In this document: piece by piece, positions 46,704-54,618 of the stretch | Numbering within the stretch: position 1 is the stretch's first letter | Layout: every line of letters starts with the position of its first letter | Source: Devosia rhizoryzae | Lineage (GTDB): Bacteria > Pseudomonadota > Alphaproteobacteria > Rhizobiales > Devosiaceae | Reading direction: 5' to 3' | Assembly (NCBI RefSeq): GCF_016698665.1 | Contig: NZ_CP068046.1 | Span: 992,001 to 1,056,000 of the forward strand | DNA: 64,000 bases | The notes under the pieces: model-generated | Database searches by the model: none | What the model was told of the DNA's origin: nothing | What the model saw: only the letters and a program-made list of their open reading frames with translations | Made by a program: the position numbers and the translations under genes

Positions 46704-48455
46704 ATGGCATCGACAAGCAAGGCAATGGCCGAGCAGCGCGGCAACGACATGCTTCGCAAGCAGTTCAAGAGCATCGCGGTTTTTCTGTTCTGGATTTCGG
46801 GCATCATCAACGTCCTGGCGCTGACGGGCTCGTTCTACATGCTCCAGATCTACGACCGGGCGCTGACCAGCGGCAGTATCCCGACCCTGGCCGCACTTTC
46901 GGTGCTCGCGGTGGGGCTTTACCTCTTCCAGGGCCTGTTCGACGTCATCCGCAGCCAACTGCTGGTGCGCATCGGCGCCCGGTTCGATCGGATGCTGTCG
47001 CCGATCGCGCATCGGGTGAGCGTGGACATGCCGCGCTTCGGCTTCTCAACCAGTGAGGCGCTGGAACGCGGACGGGACGTCGATACGATCCGAGGCTTTT
47101 TGGGAGGGCAGGGGCCGGTGGCGCTCTATGACCTGCCCTGGGTTCCGCTCTACGTCTTGTTTGTCTACTTCCTTCATCCGCTTCTGGGTGCAGTCACCCT
47201 TGGCGGTGCGATCGTCCTGACACTTCTGACGGTGCTGACGGAGTTCAAGTCGCGCAAGCTCGCCACCGCGGCACAGCAGGCCGGGTTGCTGCGCAACGCC
47301 ATTGCGGACTCCAACACGCGCAATGCCGACATCCTCAAGGCCATGGGCTTTGCTGGACGCGCCGTGGCGCGCTTCAACGAAGCGAACCGCGAGCATCTGC
47401 TGCTGCAGACCCAAGCCAGCGACGTGATCGGCACGTTCGGCGCCTTCTCACGCGTGCTGCGCATGATCCTCCAATCGGCTCTGCTTGGCCTTGGTGCCTA
47501 CCTCACCATCCAGGGCCAGATGTCCGCCGGCGCGATCATCGCGGTGTCCGTTGCATCGTCGCGTGCCCTGGCCCCCATCGACATGGCCATTGCCAACTGG
47601 AAGGGCGTCGTTGCGGCACGGCAGTCGTTCAAGCGTCTTCGCGACACCATGGTTGCGCTGGCCGGTCTTACAAAGCCGCTGGACCTTCCGGCTCCGGTCA
47701 AGTCGCTCAAGGTCGACAAGGTTACCGTGGCGGCGCCGACATCGGGCCGGGTGTTGCTGACGGAAGTCAGCTTCGAGCTCAAGGCAGGGCAGGCGCTTGG
47801 CGTTATCGGTCCGAGCGGCGGCGGCAAGACGACGCTGGTGCGCGCACTCACCGGGATTTGGCCTGCCTTGCGCGGCACTATCCGCCTGGACGACGCGGAC
47901 CTCAACCAGTGGGACGAGGACAAGATCGGCCAATATGTGGGCTATCTGCCGCAGGACGTGGCGCTGCTTGACGGGACGATCGTCGAAAACATTACCCGCC
48001 TTTCGCCGCAGCGCGACGCCCGCGCCATCGTGGCCGCGACCAAAGCTGCCGGCGTTCACGAGATGATCGTGCGTCTGCCCGAGGGCTACGACACCCAGCT
48101 TGGGCCCATGGGGACTGCGCTCTCGGCTGGTCAACGCCAGCGGCTCGGCCTTGCCCGTGCCCTTTACGGCAATCCCTTCGTGGTTCTGATGGACGAACCC
48201 AATTCCTTTCTCGACGCCGAAGGCGAGCAGGCACTCAATGACGCCATTCGCCAGATCCGCGCCCGCGGCGGCATTGCCGTGGTCATCGCCCACCGGCCAT
48301 CGATCCTTGCCGAGGTGGACATGGTGGCCGTCATCCAGAACGGCCGGATGACAGCCTTCGGCCCCAAGGAAGAAATCGTTGCGGGTCAGCGCCAGGCCAA
48401 TGCCAACACGCTCAAGGTCGTTGAGCCGCGTATGGAAACCGGGGTGCCAGCATGA
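46704..48455 (+). CDS. Type I secretion permease/ATPase (PrtD family)
   Basis: 583 residues: an exporter membrane domain with six helices (about 30-310) and a C-terminal ABC ATPase. Walker A GPSGGGKTTLVRAL (about residue 370), the signature LSAGQRQRLGLARALYG (about 473), Walker B VVLMDEPNSFLD (about 492) and the switch His (VVIAHRPS) are intact. There is no N-terminal C39 domain, so it belongs to the PrtD/AprD group that exports RTX proteins with uncleaved C-terminal signals. Its ATGA overlap with the next gene and the adaptor further on make a secretion operon. No TolC gene lies in the window. Confidence 0.94.
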   Translation: MASTSKAMAEQRGNDMLRKQFKSIAVFLFWISGIINVLALTGSFYMLQIYDRALTSGSIPTLAALSVLAVGLYLFQGLFDVIRSQLLVRIGARFDRMLSPIAHRVSVDMPRFGFSTSEALERGRDVDTIRGFLGGQGPVALYDLPWVPLYVLFVYFLHPLLGAVTLGGAIVLTLLTVLTEFKSRKLATAAQQAGLLRNAIADSNTRNADILKAMGFAGRAVARFNEANREHLLLQTQASDVIGTFGAFSRVLRMILQSALLGLGAYLTIQGQMSAGAIIAVSVASSRALAPIDMAIANWKGVVAARQSFKRLRDTMVALAGLTKPLDLPAPVKSLKVDKVTVAAPTSGRVLLTEVSFELKAGQALGVIGPSGGGKTTLVRALTGIWPALRGTIRLDDADLNQWDEDKIGQYVGYLPQDVALLDGTIVENITRLSPQRDARAIVAATKAAGVHEMIVRLPEGYDTQLGPMGTALSAGQRQRLGLARALYGNPFVVLMDEPNSFLDAEGEQALNDAIRQIRARGGIAVVIAHRPSILAEVDMVAVIQNGRMTAFGPKEEIVAGQRQANANTLKVVEPRMETGVPA

Positions 48456-50551
48456 TCATCCAAGCCAAAGCCAGCCGGTCCACAGAGCCCGAAGACCCGC
48501 GCAAACGCTATGAGTCCAGCGCGGAAAAACTGTCCCGGCTCCCGGGCTATTTCGCGATGCTGATCCTGGGTGTCGCCGCCTACCTCAAGAGCGCGCTGCC
48601 GGTGATGTCGCAGCCAAATGACGAGGGCGCTGGTGATCACGGCACCGAGCCCCGATCGCATGCACCCCGGATCGGCAGGCTGGAACGTCTCGAGCTTGCC
48701 ACTGACGCGCCGGATGTCGACCCGGTGGAAACCGGCAGCATCGGTGAGGACTCGATGCAGAACAGCATCAGCGGGCCGTCGGGCGGCGCCTGGGTGGAGC
48801 TCTTTCACGCGCCTGGGGCAATGGACTTGCGCTACCTGGCGGGATCGTTCGAGCATCTTGGGGCCGATGTGGCACCATTTTTCCCAGCGGCGTTCACTTA
48901 CCAACCACAGAACGATAATCGCGCGCCCCGGCAGGTCCAGGCTCTGCCGATGCCATTGGGCGAAGCGGGCGTTCCAAGGATCGTCCAACCGCAGGGACCA
49001 AAGCCCGGCACGCCATTGGCGGACAACAAGGGTGATGACGACGAAGACGACGAGGATACGGACGACGAGGAGGAGGAAAACGAGATTCCTTCTTCCAATC
49101 GTGCCCCGGTGGTCATGGGACCGGTCCGGCTCCACGATGTCTTCGCCGGTCAGACGGTTCTGATCGGGCTATCCCACCTGCTGTTCGGGGCGTCCGATCC
49201 GGATGGCGACAGCCTGAGTGTGGAGAATGTCGTCTTTTCGGGCGACTTGGTGACGCCCACTGCCAATGGCTGGAGCTTCGCGACACTGCCCGGAATGTTG
49301 GGGGCATTCACCTTTTTCTACACGATCACCGATGGCTTGCTGAGCGTGATGCAGACCGCAACCATCGAGGTTGTGCGCAATACGGTGCACCTGACCAATC
49401 ACGACGATGTCTTTGTCGGTACCCCTTTTGACGATGACATCGACGGCCGCGACGGCGACGACATCATCGACGCGCGGGCGGGCAATGATGTGGTCGATGG
49501 CGGCAAGGGCCACGACCATATCCAGGGTGGGGAGGGGGACGATGAGCTCTTTGGCGGCCTGGGCAACGATGTCATCTTCGGTGGTAACGGCAACGACCAC
49601 ATCTCTGGTGGCGCAGGCGACGACAGGCTCTTCGGCGACGCCGGCAACGACATCCTGGAAGGCGAGGCGGGCGACGATCTGCTGATGGGTGGCGAGGGCG
49701 ACGACATTCTTGATGGTGGCGACGGTGACGACGTCCTTCAGGGTGAAAGCGGCGACGACGTCATTCACGGAGGAGCAGGCGACGATGTTGCCGATGGGGG
49801 CGCGGGCGAGGACGTCCTTTATGGCGACGCTGGAAACGACACGCTTTCAGGCGGCGCGGAAAACGACCTCATCTTGGGCGGCGACGGCGACGACACGCTC
49901 AATGGCGATGCCGGAAACGATGTCCTGCATGGCGAGGCCGGCAATGACGTGGTTGCCGGCGGGGAAGGCGATGACCGCATTATCGGCGATGCCGGCGACG
50001 ACATGATCGACGGCGGCGAGGGCAATGACACGCTCGACTATTCCGATGCCGAAGACGATCTGTTTGTGAACTTCGTCGCCGGCACCGCTGTGGGCGAAAG
50101 TATCGGATCCGACACTTTCAGCAGCATCGAAACGGTCCTGGGCGGTGGCGGCGACGACACGTTCGTGATTGGCGCAACGGCAACGGTCATCAGCGGCGGG
50201 AGGGGGGATGATCTCTTTATCTTCACCGTTACCGATGCCGACCCGGTGCTGAGCAGCGAGCTCGTGCACCAGATCCTCGATTTTGTGATCGGCGATCGTA
50301 TTCACGTGGCGGACTACAGCATTTCCCGGCGCGCGGAGCGGACCGAGGAGGAACGCTTCGACGACCTCTATGACGATCTGGACGATGCCCAGGAAACCGG
50401 GATCTTTCCCATCAAAGTCAGCTACGGCCGCTACGACAATATCGACACCTCCATTATCGAGGCCGATGCCAATGGCGATGGCAACTACGACATCACGATC
50501 CATGTCGACGGCCTCCACATTCCCTTCCATTTCGAACACATCATCACCTGA
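48452..50551 (+). CDS. RTX/cadherin-like protein encoded between exporter subunits
   Basis: 699 residues. It begins with a charged cytoplasmic-looking segment and a hydrophobic helix (about residues 31-48, PGYFAMLILGVAAYLKSA). An acidic linker (DDDEDDEDTDDEEEENE, about 192-208) and a cadherin-like domain (about 225-310; FGASDPDGDSLSVENVVFSG) follow, then about 20 uninterrupted RTX repeats (about 315-530) and a 170-residue tail ending in HFEHIIT. It lacks the DFxL terminus of the two giant secreted proteins. The N-terminal helix suggests anchoring in the inner membrane rather than release. It may assist the exporter or be a retained surface protein. The start overlaps the ATPase stop by four bases. 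Confidence 0.85.
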   Translation: MIIQAKASRSTEPEDPRKRYESSAEKLSRLPGYFAMLILGVAAYLKSALPVMSQPNDEGAGDHGTEPRSHAPRIGRLERLELATDAPDVDPVETGSIGEDSMQNSISGPSGGAWVELFHAPGAMDLRYLAGSFEHLGADVAPFFPAAFTYQPQNDNRAPRQVQALPMPLGEAGVPRIVQPQGPKPGTPLADNKGDDDEDDEDTDDEEEENEIPSSNRAPVVMGPVRLHDVFAGQTVLIGLSHLLFGASDPDGDSLSVENVVFSGDLVTPTANGWSFATLPGMLGAFTFFYTITDGLLSVMQTATIEVVRNTVHLTNHDDVFVGTPFDDDIDGRDGDDIIDARAGNDVVDGGKGHDHIQGGEGDDELFGGLGNDVIFGGNGNDHISGGAGDDRLFGDAGNDILEGEAGDDLLMGGEGDDILDGGDGDDVLQGESGDDVIHGGAGDDVADGGAGEDVLYGDAGNDTLSGGAENDLILGGDGDDTLNGDAGNDVLHGEAGNDVVAGGEGDDRIIGDAGDDMIDGGEGNDTLDYSDAEDDLFVNFVAGTAVGESIGSDTFSSIETVLGGGGDDTFVIGATATVISGGRGDDLFIFTVTDADPVLSSELVHQILDFVIGDRIHVADYSISRRAERTEEERFDDLYDDLDDAQETGIFPIKVSYGRYDNIDTSIIEADANGDGNYDITIHVDGLHIPFHFEHIIT

Positions 50552-50574
50552 GTGATCAGCCGGAGTAATGCGCC

Positions 50575-51924
50575 GTGACCACAATCGATAATTTGTCCTC
50601 CTTCGAAGAAGCGCTGTCGGCGGGACGCGGGAAGGCACGTGCTCCGGACGGGTTCGGCCTTAAAGGTCGCGTTATCGCCGGAAGCGTCGCAGCGATCCTG
50701 CTCCTGGCTGGGATCGGTGGCTGGGCGGCAACGGCCCGCCTTTCAGGCGCGGTCATTTCAGCCGGTACAGTGCTGGTCGAAGAAAACCTCAAAGTCGTCC
50801 AGCATGTGGATGGGGGTGTGGTTCGCGCCATCATGGTCAAGCAGGGTGATGTCGTGGCCAAGGACGACCTTCTGCTGCGTCTCGATGACGTCCAGATAAG
50901 GGTGGAAAAGTCCATTCTGATCGGGCAGCTGGCTGAGCTGGTCGCTCGACAATCGCGGCTTCGGGCTGAACAGAGTTCGTCGGGCGCCATCGCCTTTCCA
51001 CAGGACTATCTCGAGCAATTTCCAAACGCAAACCCGATCCTTTCCGGGGAACAGCAGCTGTTCGACAGCGCCCGGCGGGACCAGGACTCCAAGCGTGCCC
51101 AGTTGCAGTTGCAGGTGGAGCAATTGCGGGAAGAGATTACCGGCCTTACCGTCCAGGCCGAAGCGCTCGACGACGAGCTTGTCCTGATCCGCGAAGAGCG
51201 GGAGCGCATGGGTCTTTTGGCAGACAAGGGGCTGATCGAAACGACGCGCCTTAATGCTACGGATCGGGAACTGGCGCGCATGGTGGGCAGCCAAGGAGAG
51301 ATTTCGGCCAGCATCGCCCGGTCTCATGCCCGCATCAGCGAACTCGAGCTGCAGATCTTGTCCATCGATGAGCTGGGCGGCACCGAGGCGTTGCGCGAGC
51401 TGCGCCAGGTGGATGCGCGTGTTGCCGAGCTTCAGGATCGCTTGACGGAAGTGGAAGCGCGGCTCACCCGAACAGAGATCCGCGCGCCGGTGAGCGGCAC
51501 GATTAACGAGCTGTCGGTGACGACGCTTGGCGGCGTCATTACGCCGGCCGAGAAATTGATGACCATCGTGCCTACGGATGCAGATCTCAAAATCGAGTTT
51601 CGCATCGCTACCCACGACATCGACCAGATGCATATCGGCCAGCCCACAAAGCTGCGATTTTCGGCCTTCAACCAGCGCACCACACCCGAAATCGATGGCG
51701 TCGTTACCCGTATCTCTGCGGCAGCGACCAGCGATCCGCGAAGCGGTCAGACCTTTTACCTGGCTGAGGCTGAAGCCACAGGCGATCTTTCGCAGCTTGG
51801 CAGTACGGGACTTGTCCCGGGCATGCCAGTCGAAGTGTTCGTCGCGACTGCCGAACAGGTGGCCATCGCCTACTTCGCCAAGCCCTTCACCGACCAGGTT
51901 GCCCGCGCGTTCCGAGAGGAATAA
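50575..51924 (+). CDS. HlyD/PrtE-family type I secretion adaptor
   Basis: 449 residues from a GTG. It has a short cytoplasmic N-terminus, one membrane helix (about 28-48, VIAGSVAAILLLAGIGGWAA), a lipoyl-like half-motif (VVQHVDGGVVRAIMVKQGDVV), a long coiled coil (about 105-275) and the C-terminal beta-barrel region with TEIRAPVSGTINELSVTTLGGVITPAEKLM (the second lipoyl half). It links the PrtD-like ATPase to an outer-membrane TolC. The stop directly abuts the next start (TAAATG). Confidence 0.93.
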   Translation: MTTIDNLSSFEEALSAGRGKARAPDGFGLKGRVIAGSVAAILLLAGIGGWAATARLSGAVISAGTVLVEENLKVVQHVDGGVVRAIMVKQGDVVAKDDLLLRLDDVQIRVEKSILIGQLAELVARQSRLRAEQSSSGAIAFPQDYLEQFPNANPILSGEQQLFDSARRDQDSKRAQLQLQVEQLREEITGLTVQAEALDDELVLIREERERMGLLADKGLIETTRLNATDRELARMVGSQGEISASIARSHARISELELQILSIDELGGTEALRELRQVDARVAELQDRLTEVEARLTRTEIRAPVSGTINELSVTTLGGVITPAEKLMTIVPTDADLKIEFRIATHDIDQMHIGQPTKLRFSAFNQRTTPEIDGVVTRISAAATSDPRSGQTFYLAEAEATGDLSQLGSTGLVPGMPVEVFVATAEQVAIAYFAKPFTDQVARAFREE

Positions 51925-52605
51925 ATGTCCACTTCGCTGCGTTCCCGCACCGTTACAATCTCCGACGACCATCCCATCTTTCTTCAGGGCGTCGAGGAAG
52001 TGCTGCGCCGCCATCCCGATTTTTCCGTGATCGGGCAGGCGACTTCGGCGCCAGCCACAATCGAGCTGGTGGCCGAGCGCCGACCTGACGTCGCCATCCT
52101 CGACCTCTCCATGCCAGGGGACGTGTTCCAGGCCATTGCTGACATAGCGGCTTCGGGGACGACGCGAACCATGGTTTATACGGCCTATTGCAGCGTCGAC
52201 TCCGCCGTGCGTGCCCTTGATGCCGGCGCAACAGGCTTTGTGCTCAAGAGCGATCCGGTTGAGGAACTTCTTTATGCGGTGCGCGGAAGTGCCCGCGGCG
52301 AGCTGGTGATCTCCAAACGCTTTTCGGCCGAGGTGCTGAAGGCCATGCGCGCACGGCTCAAAAGCGCTCCGGAGGATCACTTCGCAACCTTGAGTGCCCG
52401 TGAGACGCAAATCGTTGGCCAACTCATTTTGGGGCAGACGAACAAGGAAATCGCCAAGACCCTTGGGCTGACGGAGCAGACGGTCAAGCATTACATGACC
52501 GGGCTGATGCAGAAGCTCGACGCGCGCAATCGGGTGGACATCGTCATCGCGGCCAAGCGCCTGCAGGCTGCCAAGGCGGACTGGGGCCGTCAAATGGCCA
52601 TGTGA
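51925..52605 (+). CDS. LuxR/NarL-type response regulator
   Basis: 226 residues with an intact receiver: acidic pair Asp14-Asp15 (SDDHPIF), phosphoacceptor Asp60 (ILDLSMPG), Thr86 and Lys108 (GFVLKSDP). The LuxR helix-turn-helix lies at about 150-215 (LSARETQIVGQLILGQTNKEIAKTLG, EQTVKHYMTGLMQKL). It is the last gene of the secretion operon, with no gap to the adaptor gene, so it probably regulates this island. No cognate kinase is nearby. It contrasts with the degenerate regulator at 36763. Confidence 0.93.
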   Translation: MSTSLRSRTVTISDDHPIFLQGVEEVLRRHPDFSVIGQATSAPATIELVAERRPDVAILDLSMPGDVFQAIADIAASGTTRTMVYTAYCSVDSAVRALDAGATGFVLKSDPVEELLYAVRGSARGELVISKRFSAEVLKAMRARLKSAPEDHFATLSARETQIVGQLILGQTNKEIAKTLGLTEQTVKHYMTGLMQKLDARNRVDIVIAAKRLQAAKADWGRQMAM

Positions 52606-52606
52606 A

Positions 52607-52628
52607 ATGGCCGGTGCGAGCCGGCCAT
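52607..52628. terminator. Bidirectional hairpin between the response regulator and glmS
   Basis: ATGGCCGG (52607-52614) and CCGGCCAT (52621-52628) form a perfect eight-base stem with a TGCGAG loop, directly after the response regulator stop and 25 bases beyond the convergent glmS stop. The T-run is weak on both sides. Confidence 0.55.
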
Positions 52629-52652
52629 CCATGCTTTCGTTATCTCTTGCCT

Positions 52653-54479
52653 CTATTCGACAGTGACCGACTTCGCCAGATTGCGTGGCTGATCCACGTC
52701 GGCACCCATCATTGCAGCCGTATGGTAGGCCAGAAGCTGGATCGCAACCGAGGCGACGATCGGGGCGATGAACGAATGTACCTGGGGCAATATGACGGTC
52801 TGTGCCGCAGTGCTTCCGTGGATCGCCGCGCCTTTAGGATCGGTTATCAGGATTATCTGCCCGCCACGGGCGCGCACTTCCTGCATGTTGGAGACGGTCT
52901 TGTCGGTCAGCTCATCTGAGGGCGCGATGACAATAACCGGCAGCGTATCGTCGACCAGGGCAATGGGGCCGTGCTTGAGCTCGCCGGCGGCATAGCCTTC
53001 GGCATGGATGTAGGAGATTTCCTTGAGCTTGAGAGCGCCTTCGAGCGCGATTGGGTAGAGGGCGCCACGACCGAGAAACAGCACGTCCTTGGCCTTGCTG
53101 ATGCCGCGGGCGATTTCAGCGATGTCATCGCTTGCCAAGAGGGCCTGAGAGAGTGCAGCGGGCAGCGCGGTCAACGCGTCGATGAGCTTCTCGAAAGCGC
53201 CGTCCGGCAATGTTCCGCGCTCCTTGGCTGCGACAAGGCTGAGGCAGGCCAGCGTGGTCAGCTGTGCGGTAAAGGCTTTGGTCGAGGCGACACCGATTTC
53301 AGGGCCGCACAGCAGCGGGAAGACTGATCCGGACTCCCGGGCAATGGTCGATTCTGCGACGTTGACGACGCTTGCGATGTGCTGATCGTTGCTGGCGCAA
53401 TAGCGCAGAGCGGCCAAGGTGTCGGCGGTTTCCCCCGACTGGGAGATGAACATGGCAAGACCGCCGGGCTGCAGCGGTGGCTGGCGGTAGCGGAACTCCG
53501 AAGCAACGTCGATGTCGAGGGGCAAGCGCGCGAGGCTCTCGAACCAGTATTTGCCGACGAGACCAGCCAAGTAGGCGGTGCCGCAGGCGGAAACGGTCAT
53601 GCGGGGCAGGGTGGCGAAGTCGAACGACAGGGGGGGCGATTGTGCCAAGGTCCGTTCTGCTCGATCGATGTAGCGCCCCACGACGCGCGACACGGCATCC
53701 GGCTGCTCATGAATTTCCTTGAGCATGAAGTGGCGATAGGGCCCCTTTTCGATAACGTTGGAGGACGTGTTGCTGAGTTGAACCAAGCGGTCCACAGCAT
53801 GACCGTCGCGGCTTCGGATCGAAGCCGATTGCAGGGTCACGACGGTCCAGTCCCCTTCCTCCAGATATGTCACGCGGTCGGTGAACAGCGACAGCGCCAG
53901 GGCGTCGGACCCGATAAACATTTCACCATCGCCGTAGCCGATGGCGAGGGGAGAGCCTTGCCGGGCTGCGACAAGCAAATCTTCCTCTCCTTGGAACATG
54001 AACACCAAGGCGAATGCGCCCTGCAGGCGGCTGACGGTCGCCTGTACCGCAGCGACTGGTGACAGCCCCAGATCCATCCAGCGGGTCACCATCAGGGCCA
54101 CTACTTCACTGTCTGTCTGTGACGAGGGCAGGTAGCCATCGGCCGCAAGTTCGACCAGGAGCGAGCGATAGTTTTCAATAATGCCGTTGTGAACCACGGC
54201 GACCCGGGACGTGGCATGAGGGTGGGCATTGATCTCGGTTGGCGCGCCATGGGTGGCCCAGCGCGTGTGGCCGATGCCAACGAGGCCGCCGATCGGGTCG
54301 AGCCTTAGCTTGTCCGCCAAGTTCACCAATTTTCCGGAAACCCGGCGGCGCTGCAACTCGCCCTCGTGAAGGGTTGCAATGCCCGCGCTGTCGTAGCCCC
54401 GGTATTCGAGCCGCGCCAAAGCACTGACCAGACGATCAGCCACGGGGCGCTGTCCGACGATACCCACGATCCCGCACAT
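52653..54479 (-). CDS. glmS: Glutamine-fructose-6-phosphate aminotransferase (isomerising)
   Basis: 608 residues. The N-terminal glutaminase starts with the catalytic Cys2 (MCGIVGIVGQRPVADRLV). Other motifs include EYRGYDSAGIA, GHTRWATHGAPTEINAHPH, two SIS domains (SACGTAYLAG, SQSGETADTLAAL) and the C-terminal PRNLAKSVTVE. It makes glucosamine-6-phosphate, the entry to UDP-GlcNAc. It lies next to the Pel-like genes on the same strand, 140 bases downstream of the giant deacetylase gene. It might supply the amino sugars for that polymer, or be the single housekeeping copy. Confidence 0.97.
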   Translation of the reverse strand: MCGIVGIVGQRPVADRLVSALARLEYRGYDSAGIATLHEGELQRRRVSGKLVNLADKLRLDPIGGLVGIGHTRWATHGAPTEINAHPHATSRVAVVHNGIIENYRSLLVELAADGYLPSSQTDSEVVALMVTRWMDLGLSPVAAVQATVSRLQGAFALVFMFQGEEDLLVAARQGSPLAIGYGDGEMFIGSDALALSLFTDRVTYLEEGDWTVVTLQSASIRSRDGHAVDRLVQLSNTSSNVIEKGPYRHFMLKEIHEQPDAVSRVVGRYIDRAERTLAQSPPLSFDFATLPRMTVSACGTAYLAGLVGKYWFESLARLPLDIDVASEFRYRQPPLQPGGLAMFISQSGETADTLAALRYCASNDQHIASVVNVAESTIARESGSVFPLLCGPEIGVASTKAFTAQLTTLACLSLVAAKERGTLPDGAFEKLIDALTALPAALSQALLASDDIAEIARGISKAKDVLFLGRGALYPIALEGALKLKEISYIHAEGYAAGELKHGPIALVDDTLPVIVIAPSDELTDKTVSNMQEVRARGGQIILITDPKGAAIHGSTAAQTVILPQVHSFIAPIVASVAIQLLAYHTAAMMGADVDQPRNLAKSVTVE

Positions 54480-54573
54480 TTATTGTCTCCAGCGTCAGAT
54501 TCGATCTCTGAACACGATGGAGGAGGGGCGGGCGCGCGGCATTGATGGCAGTCAATTCTGTGTTCGGTGACGC

Positions 54574-54600
54574 GAATGCCCGGCGAAAGGCCAGGCATTC
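54574..54600 (-). terminator. Hairpin after the giant deacetylase gene
   Basis: GAATGCC (54574-54580) pairs with GGCATTC (54594-54600), with an inner GG/CC pair after one mismatch. It lies 18 bases downstream of the giant gene's stop on the minus strand and upstream of glmS. There is no T-run, so termination strength is uncertain. Confidence 0.35.
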
Positions 54601-54618
54601 CAAAATGGCTGCAGCGGG

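Noticed and set aside
49400..50050. Regular short DNA repeats that could suggest a CRISPR array
   Set aside because: The periodicity is that of nine-residue RTX codons (27 bases) in frame; there are no constant repeats with unique spacers.
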